Assembly: GCA_903907885.1 (NCBI GenBank)
Contig: CAIVPY010000406.1
Coordinates: forward strand, 1 to 17,370
Direction of reading: 5' to 3'
Origin: an uncultured Bacteroidota bacterium
GTDB taxonomy: Bacteria; Bacteroidota; Bacteroidia; UKL13-3
DNA: 17,370 nucleotides
The notes beneath the pieces were generated by a model that saw only the letters and a list, made by a program, of their open reading frames with translations, made no database searches and was not told the origin of the DNA. Made by a program: the position numbers and the translations under genes. Positions 1 to 7,774 of the stretch are shown in pieces (positions within the stretch are counted from its first letter, which is position 1; every line of letters begins with the position of its first letter).

Positions 1-737
1 CGGTAGAATGCAGCAAATGCAGCTACCTTTACTAAGGTACTCATCATGGCTGTTATCAATGTAGGTGAACCTTCATATACATCAGGTGCCCAAAAATGAA
101 AAGGAGCTGAAGAAGTTTTGAATAACATAGCAAATACAATCAGAACTGCACCTACATGAAAAGTAACAGGCAAATTTGCTGAATTCGTTTGTGTGTATTG
201 ATAGATTTTGTCTAAGTAGAAAGTTCCAGAAGCACCATAAATCAAGGCGATACCAAACAACAAAAAGCCTGACATGAAAGAACCCATCAAAAAGTATTTA
301 AAACCCGCCTCGTTTGATTTTACTTCAAACCTACGGCTGCCCGCCATAACATATAAAGAGATAGATAAGGTCTCGATGCCAATAAACAACATGGCCAAAT
401 TGTTGAAATTAAACATCATCAAAGCACCACAAAGAATGAAAACGATGATGGCAGAATAATCGCTAATGTGTGTATCGCTTGCCGCATAGAACTCGCTGGC
501 AAGAATAAAAAGAAGCAAGGTAATGAATATGGCAAGGCCGCTAAAAGCCACTGAGAAATTATCTATCTTAACCATATTGTTAAAATAGGTTTGGCCATGA
601 TTCCAATCGCTAAGATTTAATCCGAAGATTATGGCTAGGGCTATAACCAAAACAGGTATGATGACTTTGCGTTGATTTAAAATCTCGGCAATCATGCAGA
701 AAAAGCCCAAACAAGATACGTATATAAGTGTATTCAC
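1..737 (-). CDS. nuoN: NADH-quinone oxidoreductase subunit N (partial, 3' end beyond window)
   Basis: This is a membrane-arm, antiporter-like subunit of complex I that takes part in proton pumping. Only the first 245 codons are present; the frame runs open off the left edge. The start is GTG at 737, four bases after the nuoM stop; an in-frame TAA at 752-750 rules out an earlier ATG. The first hydrophobic helix begins within five residues of this start. Conserved charges are in place: Glu122 in an F-I-G-I-E-T context (E. coli NuoN Glu133), Lys207 in L-F-K-T-S-S-A-P-F-H (Lys217) and Lys237 (Lys247), with the same 30-residue spacing between the two lysines. The S-N-E-A-G-x-K-Y-F motif (141-149) is typical of NuoN. 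It is the last nuo gene of the usual order. The identity is secure; only the C-terminal half is unseen. Confidence 0.95.
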   Translation of the reverse strand, partial: MNTLIYVSCLGFFCMIAEILNQRKVIIPVLVIALAIIFGLNLSDWNHGQTYFNNMVKIDNFSVAFSGLAIFITLLLFILASEFYAASDTHISDYSAIIVFILCGALMMFNFNNLAMLFIGIETLSISLYVMAGSRRFEVKSNEAGFKYFLMGSFMSGFLLFGIALIYGASGTFYLDKIYQYTQTNSANLPVTFHVGAVLIVFAMLFKTSSAPFHFWAPDVYEGSPTLITAMMSTLVKVAAFAAFY

Positions 738-741
738 TATG

Positions 742-2202
742 CTACTTAATTAATGATTTTTCGATGATAAAATTAACAGCTGGTTCGCTTAACTCAAGAA
801 TGGCTTTAGGATACAAGCCAAAGAAGAATATAAGAACTGCTATAGAAATTAGTACTACTTTTTCGTTCCACAACAAATCAGGGAAACTCATGTTTTCCAT
901 GACACTTTCGCCTAGCATTACTTTTTGGTACATACGAAGCATGTACACTGCTCCCAAAATAATGGTCAATCCACCTGTTACAGCCAACCAATGATTGTAT
1001 TCATATAAACCATAAAGCAACATAAACTCACCCACAAAACCATTGGTTAAAGGCAAGGCTACTGAAGCTAAAACAACAATCATAAAATAGGTGGCAAACT
1101 GTGGTGCAACCAATCTAATCCCTCCAATGCCTTCCACATGGTTGCTTTGTGTACGGTTAAAAATAATATCAGCACAGAAGAATAAACCTACCACATTGAT
1201 ACCATGCGCCAACATTTGCACCATGCTGCCTTGTAGACCTTGCACGTTAATGGCAAATATACCAGCAGCAATTAAACCAACGTGTGCAATAGAAGAATAG
1301 GCAAACAGCTTTTTCAAATCTTGTTGCATTATGGCAATGATTGATGCATAAACAATACCTGCGGCACAAAGCGCAATAGCCAATGAATTCCATTGCATTA
1401 CTCCTGAAGGGATGATAGGCAACAACCATCTGATAAGACTATACAAACCCATTTTAAGCATGATACCACTTAATAACATGGTGCCTTGTGTAGGAGCTTC
1501 TTTGTAGGTATCGGGTTGCCAAGTATGAAAAGGTACGATTGGAATTTTGATAGCAAAGGCGGCAAAAAACAACCAAAACAACCAAGTTTGGTTACAACCA
1601 CAAGTATGGTTATTTACCAAATCATTCCAATTGAAATTGTGAAGTGGATTTGACCAATACAAGAAGATGAAACCAAATAACATCAATAAACTTCCTGCAA
1701 GGGTGTAAATAAAGAACTTCAATGTCACTGCTTTTCGGTTAACACCACCCCAGTTGAATGCCATGAAATAAATTGGGATAAGTGCCAATTCCCAGAAAAT
1801 GTAATACAGTAAACCATCAAACGATACGAATACACCAATCAAAGCTGATTGCATAAGCATCATTAAACTATAGAAAATATGTGGTCTTTCTATTGTTCTG
1901 TTGAATCCTGATAATATAATAAGAGGCAATAGTAAATTGGTTAAAATAACCATTACCATGCTGATACCATCAAGTCCAATGTTGAATGAAATATTTGGTC
2001 TAGAAATCCAATCTTTTACAAAACCGAATTTTGAAGGTAAATCTATTGCCAACGTGTTTCGAAACTCATTCCAGACATAAAGGGTAATACCTAATTGTAC
2101 CAATGAAAATAACAAGGCAAGGCTGCGCGAAGCATTACCACGAGTGGCAAGCAATACCAGCGATGCTATAAGCGGAAGTATTAATAAAACTAATGTTAGC
2201 AT
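742..2202 (-). CDS. nuoM: NADH-quinone oxidoreductase subunit M
   Basis: This 486-residue polytopic membrane protein is one of the three Mrp-antiporter-like proton-pumping subunits of complex I. The E. coli protein has 509 residues, so the length is normal. The key charges are visible: Glu138 in F-W-E-L-A-L-I-P, Lys219 in A-I-K-I-P-I-V-P-F-H-T-W, and Lys250 in I-M-L-K-M-G-L-Y. The 31-residue Lys-Lys spacing equals that of E. coli Lys234/Lys265. The H-T-W-x-P-D-T-Y-x-E-A-P motif (226-237) is diagnostic. The ATG start overlaps the nuoL stop by one base (TAATG), which implies translational coupling. A small oddity is a C-G-C motif at residues 201-203 in a loop between membrane helices. Orthologue identity is secure. 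Confidence 0.97.
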   Translation of the reverse strand: MLTLVLLILPLIASLVLLATRGNASRSLALLFSLVQLGITLYVWNEFRNTLAIDLPSKFGFVKDWISRPNISFNIGLDGISMVMVILTNLLLPLIILSGFNRTIERPHIFYSLMMLMQSALIGVFVSFDGLLYYIFWELALIPIYFMAFNWGGVNRKAVTLKFFIYTLAGSLLMLFGFIFLYWSNPLHNFNWNDLVNNHTCGCNQTWLFWLFFAAFAIKIPIVPFHTWQPDTYKEAPTQGTMLLSGIMLKMGLYSLIRWLLPIIPSGVMQWNSLAIALCAAGIVYASIIAIMQQDLKKLFAYSSIAHVGLIAAGIFAINVQGLQGSMVQMLAHGINVVGLFFCADIIFNRTQSNHVEGIGGIRLVAPQFATYFMIVVLASVALPLTNGFVGEFMLLYGLYEYNHWLAVTGGLTIILGAVYMLRMYQKVMLGESVMENMSFPDLLWNEKVVLISIAVLIFFFGLYPKAILELSEPAVNFIIEKSLIK

Positions 2203-4115
2203 TAAATTATAAATTGTAAAGCCAGTAAAACAATCATACTAATAACCATAGCAAACACATAAAAACCTGTGTTTCCCGTTTGAACTAACCTTGCACCTTT
2301 TCCTAATGAAATAGCTAACCATGCTACTGCATTTACTAAAAGGTCGATTATCAATTTATCTATTAGTACTAAAAAAATATCACTCAATAACATGATTGGA
2401 CGAACAAAAACAGCATTATAAAATTCATCCACATAGTATTTGTTGTATATGAATCTGCCCACTGGGTTCATCTCTTCTTCGTTTGCCTCAGGCATATTCT
2501 TCTTGCTGATGAAATAATTGAACACCGCAAAAATGATGATGGCCACAATAGCAGTTAAAGATCCCATTAAAATATATTCAAAGTTGTGCGAAACCTCATG
2601 CTCCGATAAACTTGGTACAACATTTCCTAAATAAGCATTCAATTTATGAGTAGCATGGAATACACTTGGCAATCCTAAAAATCCACCTACGGTTGAAAGA
2701 ACAGCAAGAATGATTAATGGAATGGTAATGGTAGCAGGAGATTCATGCAAATGATGTTTTTGCTCTTCAGTTCCTCTAAACTCACCCGAAAAGGTTAAGA
2801 AGTAAACACGGAACATATAAATAGAAGTAATGATGGATGTTAACACCAACACTGCAAAGAATATATTTGAATGAACAAACACATTGGCTAATATTTCATC
2901 CTTTGAAAAGAAACCTGCAAACAAAGGCACGCCTGAAATGGCTAATGTTCCGATTAAGAATGTGAAGTTAGTAATTGGTAATGCTTTTCTTAAACCACCC
3001 ATTTTTCTGATGTCTTGCTCACCGCCCATGGCATGAATAACACTTCCAGAACCTAAGAACAACAAGGCTTTAAAGAAAGCATGTGTTAATACATGGAACA
3101 TGGCTGTTTTATATGCACCAACTCCTAAGGCAGCAAACATAAATCCTAGCTGACTAACAGTTGAATAAGCCAACACCTTTTTGATATCATTTTGTTTTAA
3201 TCCAATAATAGAGGCAAACAAGGCCGTAGCCACACCAACTATTAAAATAATGTCTGAGGTAAATGGCGCTAAAACAAACAATACATGAGAACGAGTTATC
3301 ATATAAATACCTGCTGTTACCATGGTAGCTGCATGTATCAAAGCCGAAACGGGAGTAGGTCCTGCCATCGCATCTGGCAACCAGGTGTACAAAGGAATTT
3401 GAGCTGATTTACCCATAGCACCAACAAAGAGTAATAAAGTAGTAATAACGATTAAACTATTACCAACTGGGATTTCAGAAGCTTTGCTAAAAATGGTTTT
3501 ATATTCAAGCGAGCCAAACATCATCATTAAGAAGAACATTCCTAACAAAAATCCTAAGTCACCAATACGATTCATGATAAATGCTTTTTTAGCGGCATCG
3601 TTGTATGATTGATTTTTGAACCAAAAACCAATAAGTAAATATGAACATAAACCAACACCTTCCCAACCAATAAACATTACTAAATAGTTATTTCCCATAA
3701 CCAACAGCAACATAAAGAAAATGAATAAATTCAAGTAGGAGAAAAACCTTGAAAAGCCTTCGTCATGGTGCATATAGCCAATAGAATAAATATGAATTAG
3801 GAAACCAATACCTGTAACTACCAAAAGCATCAATATGCTAAGAGGGTCGATAAGAAAAGCAAAAGGGATAGAGAATTTTCCGAAAGCTATCCAATCAAAA
3901 ATGGGTACTTCAAACGAAGTAGCCGCATCGGTATTCATAAAAATGTATGCCGAGCAAATAAAAGGTACAAGTATAGCCAAAGAGGCAATCCAACCTGATG
4001 CGTGTTTCAGTTGCTTTCCAAACAATGAGGTAATAAAAAAACCTAACAGTGGCAATAGCGGAATTAGCATTACAGGTGTTATAAGGTTCATTTCATTTAA
4101 TATATTTTCAGTCAT
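2202..4115 (-). CDS. nuoL: NADH-quinone oxidoreductase subunit L
   Basis: This 637-residue distal antiporter-like subunit of the complex I membrane arm is close to the E. coli length (613). The N-terminal region has the F-L-I-D-P-L-S-I motif near residues 87-94. Glu152 lies in I-G-W-E-G-V-G-L-C-S-Y-L-L-I-G, Lys236 in A-M-G-K-S-A-Q-I-P-L-Y-T-W-L-P-D-A-M, and His261 in S-A-L-I-H-A-A-T-M-V. These match the residues that form the half-channels and central axis in this family. The charged C-terminal stretch and the last hydrophobic helices fit the long lateral helix that braces the membrane arm. The start is ATG at 4115, after a 91-base gap from nuoK that holds a repeat-like insert. The stop overlaps the nuoM start (TAATG). 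Confidence 0.97.
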   Translation of the reverse strand: MTENILNEMNLITPVMLIPLLPLLGFFITSLFGKQLKHASGWIASLAILVPFICSAYIFMNTDAATSFEVPIFDWIAFGKFSIPFAFLIDPLSILMLLVVTGIGFLIHIYSIGYMHHDEGFSRFFSYLNLFIFFMLLLVMGNNYLVMFIGWEGVGLCSYLLIGFWFKNQSYNDAAKKAFIMNRIGDLGFLLGMFFLMMMFGSLEYKTIFSKASEIPVGNSLIVITTLLLFVGAMGKSAQIPLYTWLPDAMAGPTPVSALIHAATMVTAGIYMITRSHVLFVLAPFTSDIILIVGVATALFASIIGLKQNDIKKVLAYSTVSQLGFMFAALGVGAYKTAMFHVLTHAFFKALLFLGSGSVIHAMGGEQDIRKMGGLRKALPITNFTFLIGTLAISGVPLFAGFFSKDEILANVFVHSNIFFAVLVLTSIITSIYMFRVYFLTFSGEFRGTEEQKHHLHESPATITIPLIILAVLSTVGGFLGLPSVFHATHKLNAYLGNVVPSLSEHEVSHNFEYILMGSLTAIVAIIIFAVFNYFISKKNMPEANEEEMNPVGRFIYNKYYVDEFYNAVFVRPIMLLSDIFLVLIDKLIIDLLVNAVAWLAISLGKGARLVQTGNTGFYVFAMVISMIVLLALQFII

Positions 4116-4123
4116 ATTAATTA

Positions 4124-4190
4124 GCTTATGGCTTTTAGCTTTAGCCTTTTCTATATTTTTTCACCCTGAACGAAGTCGAGGGCATTCTAA
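4124..4190. repeat. Repeat-like insert in the nuoK-nuoL gap, with dispersed palindromic motif
   Basis: The gap between nuoK and nuoL is 91 bases, while most nuo junctions are under 12. It contains a partial palindrome at 4164-4182 (CCCTGAACGAAGTCGAGGG), whose plus-strand reading gives the peptide H-P-E-R-S-R-G. Motifs of this kind recur between genes in Bacteroidota and other phyla and often generate spurious H-P-E-R-S-R peptides; I state this from memory, without a search. A second imperfect symmetric stretch, GGCTTTTAGCTTTAGCC, lies at 4130-4146. Neither is followed by a T-run in the operon direction, so neither looks like an intrinsic terminator. Confidence 0.5.
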
Positions 4191-4206
4191 ATTTTCAAAT
4201 TAGTAT

Positions 4207-4545
4207 TTACCACTTCATCTTACTAAGCACATCAATATCAGTGCTAGCAATATTGCGATAAATACTTACAAGTAATGCCAATCCCACAGCCACTTCTGCA
4301 GCTGCTACCACCATTACAAAAAATACAAACACTTGCCCTTCCATATTGCCAGAGTATGATGAATAACTAACCAACAAAAGGTTAACTGCATTCAACATCA
4401 ACTCTATACACATCAATATAATAATTGCATTTCTGCGAAATAACACACCCATCACACCTATGCTAAATAGAATGGTACTTAATATCAGATACCAAGTTTG
4501 TGGTGTTGATGGTAAATTTTGAGCTACTTGAATGGTCTCTTGCAT
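4207..4545 (-). CDS. nuoK: NADH-quinone oxidoreductase subunit K
   Basis: This 112-residue membrane subunit of complex I has three hydrophobic helices. The two buried glutamates required for proton translocation in the family are present: Glu48 in L-M-C-I-E-L-M-L-N-A-V-N-L and Glu84 in A-A-A-E-V-A-V-G-L-A, equivalent to E. coli Glu36 and Glu72 and with the same 36-residue spacing. The N-terminus is about 12 residues longer than in E. coli; the extra part (to about residue 12) is polar, and no better start lies downstream before the first helix. The ATG at 4545 lies 11 bases after the nuoJ stop. The downstream junction to nuoL is unusually long. Confidence 0.96.
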   Translation of the reverse strand: MQETIQVAQNLPSTPQTWYLILSTILFSIGVMGVLFRRNAIIILMCIELMLNAVNLLLVSYSSYSGNMEGQVFVFFVMVVAAAEVAVGLALLVSIYRNIASTDIDVLSKMKW

Positions 4546-4556
4546 ATCTTTAAATC

Positions 4557-5054
4557 TTATCTTTCTTTTTTAGCCAATACCACAGCACCTATCATAGCTG
4601 ACATGAATAGTATTGATGAAATTTCAAATGGTAATAAATATTCAGTAAATAAACTCATACCTACAGACTGAACTGATCCTAAACCTAAATCAGCTGGAGT
4701 AGAATATGCAGTTAATTGAGTAGTTTTTAAAGAGGCAAGTATGGTTAACATCAACAAGCCTCCCGTGATAATAGCAGCTACTTTTATTAAGCTTGATTTA
4801 TGGGGCTCACTCTCTTTATTAAGATTTAAAAGCATCACTGTAAAAAGCATTAATACCATAATAGCACCTGCATATACTATGATGTGAACGATAGCCAGAA
4901 ACTGAGAATTTAACATCACGTAATGCCCAGCTATGCTAAAAAAACACACTATCAACGACAATACACTGTATATAGGATTTTTAGTAAAAACCACAACCAA
5001 TGCGCTTATTATTGACAAGGCTGATAATAGATAAAATATAATTTCGCTTTTCAT
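4557..5054 (-). CDS. nuoJ: NADH-quinone oxidoreductase subunit J
   Basis: This 165-residue hydrophobic protein has five predicted membrane helices. NuoJ contributes the flexible third helix at the junction between the quinone site and the membrane arm. The recognisable core is N-P-I-Y-S-V-L-S-L-I (residues 26-35), followed by V-H-I-I-V-Y-A-G-A-I-M-V-L-M-L-F-T-V-M-L-L-N, the most conserved stretch of the family, where the Y-A-G-A helix carries the pi-bulge in solved structures. The C-terminal helix ends in A-V-V-L-A-K-K. It sits between nuoI (55-base gap) and nuoK (11-base gap). A possible promoter box lies 22 bases before its start, so J-N could be transcribed partly on their own. Confidence 0.94.
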   Translation of the reverse strand: MKSEIIFYLLSALSIISALVVVFTKNPIYSVLSLIVCFFSIAGHYVMLNSQFLAIVHIIVYAGAIMVLMLFTVMLLNLNKESEPHKSSLIKVAAIITGGLLMLTILASLKTTQLTAYSTPADLGLGSVQSVGMSLFTEYLLPFEISSILFMSAMIGAVVLAKKER

Positions 5055-5076
5055 TTATTCTAATTAAAAAGTGTCG

Positions 5077-5084
5077 CAAGTATA
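5077..5084 (-). promoter_or_regulatory. Possible internal promoter -7 box before nuoJ
   Basis: On the minus strand the sequence reads TATACTTG, one mismatch from the Bacteroidota -7 consensus TAnnTTTG. It lies 22 bases before the nuoJ ATG, the same distance as the exact TAnnTTTG match before nuoA. It occupies the only long nuo gap without repeat-like sequence. No TTG -33 element is visible at the usual spacing, so this remains a candidate. Confidence 0.3.
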
Positions 5085-5109
5085 GGATTTCATATAATAA
5101 AAAAATATG

Positions 5110-5649
5110 TTAATTGTTAACTATTGAATAATGTTTCTTACGTTGACTAATATCAATTCTATCATCCATTTTTTCTACCAACATATCCTTACCATAAATA
5201 AATTTTCCTCTTGTAAATTCAGATGCTACAATTCTATCTGTTAAGTATATAGCATCCTTTGGACAAGCCTCTTCACATAAACCACAATATATACAACGTA
5301 ACATATTTATTTCGTACTTAGCTGCATATTTTTCTTCTCTATATAAATGTTCTTCTCCTATTTTTCGCTCAGCAGCATCCATGGTTATGGCTTCTGCTGG
5401 ACAAGATACTGCACACAAACCACAAGCAGTACAATTCTCCCTACCTTCGGCATCACGCTTCAGCACATGCTGTCCTCTGTAAACTGGAGCAAACTCACGT
5501 TTTACATCGGGGTACCTCAAAGACACTTTCTTTCTAAACAAATGTTTAATAGTAATCAGCATTCCTCCAAAGATTGCGGGCAGATACAACCTTTCTAAAA
5601 AAGTCATTTCTTTGTTTACTACTTGTTGTGCTCTATTTGTTAATTGCAT
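5110..5649 (-). CDS. nuoI: NADH-quinone oxidoreductase subunit I (two [4Fe-4S] clusters)
   Basis: This 179-residue ferredoxin-like subunit carries clusters N6a and N6b, which pass electrons toward the terminal cluster N2 in NuoB. Two complete C-x2-C-x2-C-x3-C-P motifs are visible: Cys73, 76, 79, 83 and Cys119, 122, 125, 129. The N-terminal 45 residues form an amphipathic, basic segment that in known structures lies along the membrane surface near NuoH. The motif R-Y-P-D-V (45-49), followed by Y-R-G-Q-H-V-L, is typical of the family. The ATG at 5649 is the first start after the long H-I gap; AT-rich repeat DNA begins about eight bases upstream. The ligand set is complete, so the subunit should be functional. 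Confidence 0.96.
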   Translation of the reverse strand: MQLTNRAQQVVNKEMTFLERLYLPAIFGGMLITIKHLFRKKVSLRYPDVKREFAPVYRGQHVLKRDAEGRENCTACGLCAVSCPAEAITMDAAERKIGEEHLYREEKYAAKYEINMLRCIYCGLCEEACPKDAIYLTDRIVASEFTRGKFIYGKDMLVEKMDDRIDISQRKKHYSIVNN

Positions 5650-5656
5650 TTTATAT

Positions 5657-5720
5657 ATTTTGAATTATGAATGTTTAATTATGAATTGAATTCAATATTA
5701 AAAATTAAACATTCAACATT
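5657..5720. repeat. AT-rich repeat and nested palindrome in the nuoH-nuoI gap
   Basis: The 69-base gap is almost filled by nested inverted repeats. A perfect 12-base outer arm pair lies at 5669-5680 (GAATGTTTAATT) and 5703-5714. Nearly concentric inside it is a perfect 12-base palindrome at 5685-5696 (ATTGAATTCAAT). A direct repeat AATTATGAAT occurs at 5663-5672 and 5677-5686. The stretch ATTTTGAATTATGAAT (5657-5672) matches 14 of 16 bases with the D-E gap at 9761-9776, and CATTCAACATT (5710-5720) recurs exactly at 9789-9799. In RNA this could fold as a long hairpin just before nuoI. There is no U-run, so termination is not indicated. Confidence 0.6.
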
Positions 5721-6783
5721 AATTATTAAACCAAATTAATACTGCCCCTGTTATTAGCATATTAATGATAGATAAAGGCATTAAAACTTGCCAACCCAAT
5801 CTCATTAACTGATCGTAGCGGAAACGAGGGATAGTCCATCGAACCCACATGAAGAAGAAAATAAAGAATATGATTTTACCAAACAATACAGCAATGCTTA
5901 TCAAACTCACAATGTTTGCTGGCAATATTTCTTGCAAGTAGGCAATTCCAGGAAAATTATATCCTCCAAAAAACATACATGAAATAACTGTAGCTGAAAT
6001 AAACATATTGATGTATTCGGCAAATAAATACAAGCCTAATTTCATGGATGAGTACTCTGTATGAAAACCACCAATCAATTCACTTTCCGATTCAGCCAAA
6101 TCAAAAGGTGTGCGGTTACACTCTGCAAAAGCACATATAATAAATATTAAACAGGCAACTGGCTGATAAAAAACATTCCAATTCATTCCTGAAATATTAA
6201 TAAACCCATATAGCTTTCCTGTTCCTTGACTTTCGACCATGGTATTAATACTTAGCGAGCCATTGTTCATCAACAGTATAGCAATAACACTCATGCCCAT
6301 TGCAAGTTCGTAGCTTATCATTTGGCTCGAAGCACGAATAGCACCTAGTAAAGCAAACTTATTGTTTGATGCCCATCCACCAATCATCACTCCATACACA
6401 CCCAAACCAACAACACCTAATACATATAAAATTCCTATGTTAATATCGGCTATTTGAAGATTGTATTTCACTCCACCAAACTCCAAAGGCAATCCCCATG
6501 GAATAACAGCACTTGTCATCAAAGCAGTTACCATAAAAATACAAGGACCTAAAATAAACAACCATTTATTTGACACATTGGGAATAATCTCTTCTTTCAA
6601 AAACATTTTTGTACCATCGGCAATAGGTTGTAATAATCCAAATGGACCCGCTCTGTCTGGCCCAATCCTATCTTGCAAAAATGCAGCTATTTTTCTTTCG
6701 CCATAAGTTGAATAGGCTGCCATTCCAAGGCTAATCAGAAAAATAATTAATATAAGTGCTATCTTAAAAAATATAATTTCCAT
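5719..6783 (-). CDS. nuoH: NADH-quinone oxidoreductase subunit H
   Basis: This 354-residue membrane subunit forms much of the quinone chamber and links the peripheral arm to the proton-pumping arm. The family signature around residues 27-57 is intact: Y-G-E-R-K, then G-P-D-R-A-G-P-F-G-L-L-Q-P-I-A-D-G. The acidic loop is also intact, E-C-N-R-T-P-F-D-L-A-E-S-E-S-E-L at 221-236, followed by H-T-E-Y at 241-244; these residues line the route of protons and quinone in solved structures. About eight hydrophobic helices are visible. The ATG start overlaps the nuoG stop by one base (TAATG), so translation is probably coupled. The stop borders the palindromic H-I gap. Confidence 0.96.
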   Translation of the reverse strand: MEIIFFKIALILIIFLISLGMAAYSTYGERKIAAFLQDRIGPDRAGPFGLLQPIADGTKMFLKEEIIPNVSNKWLFILGPCIFMVTALMTSAVIPWGLPLEFGGVKYNLQIADINIGILYVLGVVGLGVYGVMIGGWASNNKFALLGAIRASSQMISYELAMGMSVIAILLMNNGSLSINTMVESQGTGKLYGFINISGMNWNVFYQPVACLIFIICAFAECNRTPFDLAESESELIGGFHTEYSSMKLGLYLFAEYINMFISATVISCMFFGGYNFPGIAYLQEILPANIVSLISIAVLFGKIIFFIFFFMWVRWTIPRFRYDQLMRLGWQVLMPLSIINMLITGAVLIWFNN

Positions 6784-7763
6784 TAGTTTGTTTTCTCCTC
6801 TATTGGTAATGTTTTAACTATATTAATTTTAAACTCTGTAGGTTTAGTAAACACTTCGTAATGATTAGCAGATATTACTGATTGATGGCTAATGCTTGCT
6901 GGTTTTTCAACAACCCAATCGCTGGTTTTTTTCTTATCAAAACGGCAAGTATTACAAATAAACTCTTCAATTTCTCCCCATTGGTCTTTACGGCCTGTAC
7001 CTCTTAATACCTCTTCGCCTTTATACCAAAGATTTACTTTACCTGAACATTTATCACAATCTCGATGTGCTTGCATGGGTTTAGTAAACCATACACGACT
7101 TTTAAATCTAAATGTCTTATCGGTTAATGCTCCAACTGGGCAAACATCAATTACATTGCCTGAGAAATCATTATCAATTGCTTGTGCTACATAGGTTGAT
7201 ATTTCAGCATGATCGCCACGGTTTATAACACCATGAACCCTGCCATCAGTAATTTGTTCGGCCACTTTCACACAACGGTAGCAAAGAATACAACGTGTCA
7301 TGTGTAGTTGTATATTGTTTCCGATATCTATTTTGTTAAAAGTTCTACGTTCAAAATCAGTACGAGTTTTGGCCGAACCATTTTCGTATGATAAATCTTG
7401 AAGATGACATTCACCAGCTTGGTCGCAAATAGGGCAATCTAGGGGATGATTTATTAATAGAAATTCAACTATACTTTTACGAGCATCAACTACTTTTTTG
7501 CTCGTAAAATTGCTTACCTCCATGCCATCCATTACAGTGGTGCGGCAGCTAGGAACCAATTTAGGCATAGGTCTTGGGTCTTTTTCTGAGCCTTTACTAA
7601 CCTCAACCAAGCAGGTACGACAATATCCACCACTTGTTTTCACTTTGCTATGATAGCACATAGCTGGTGGCGCTACTTCTGGACCAATTAAACGAGCAGC
7701 CTGTAGGATGGTAGTTCCTTCAGGTACTTCAATTTCTATTCCGTCTATTGTTACTTTTGCCAT
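6783..7763 (-). CDS. nuoG: NADH-quinone oxidoreductase subunit G, short form
   Basis: This is a 326-residue Fe-S subunit of the peripheral arm. The N-terminal ferredoxin domain has the [2Fe-2S] ligands Cys36, Cys48, Cys51 and Cys73. The His-Cys motif follows (His106, Cys110, Cys113, Cys119), then the [4Fe-4S] ligands Cys158, 161, 164 and 208. After residue 225 a remnant of the next Fe-S domain keeps two C-x2-C pairs, Cys236/239 and Cys270/273, although the usual C-x2-C-x3-C spacing is lost. The protein ends about 50 residues later, while E. coli NuoG has roughly 900 residues with a molybdopterin-fold domain. The one-base overlap with nuoH leaves no room for a missing half. From memory, short forms like this with I-C-N-T-C-R-F-D are usual in Bacteroidota, so I read it as a clade trait and not a truncation. 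Confidence 0.92.
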   Translation of the reverse strand: MAKVTIDGIEIEVPEGTTILQAARLIGPEVAPPAMCYHSKVKTSGGYCRTCLVEVSKGSEKDPRPMPKLVPSCRTTVMDGMEVSNFTSKKVVDARKSIVEFLLINHPLDCPICDQAGECHLQDLSYENGSAKTRTDFERRTFNKIDIGNNIQLHMTRCILCYRCVKVAEQITDGRVHGVINRGDHAEISTYVAQAIDNDFSGNVIDVCPVGALTDKTFRFKSRVWFTKPMQAHRDCDKCSGKVNLWYKGEEVLRGTGRKDQWGEIEEFICNTCRFDKKKTSDWVVEKPASISHQSVISANHYEVFTKPTEFKINIVKTLPIEEKTN

Positions 7764-7774
7764 TTATATATCTT

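Noticed and set aside
4207..4545. nuoK N-terminal extension relative to E. coli as a wrong start
   Set aside because: No later ATG or GTG lies before the first membrane helix, and the start is only 11 bases after the nuoJ stop, which fits the tight spacing of neighbouring genes.
6783..7763. nuoG as a frameshifted or truncated pseudogene
   Set aside because: The stop overlaps the nuoH start by one base, no further NuoG sequence follows, and all main cluster ligands are intact. The short form is, as far as I recall, usual in this phylum.
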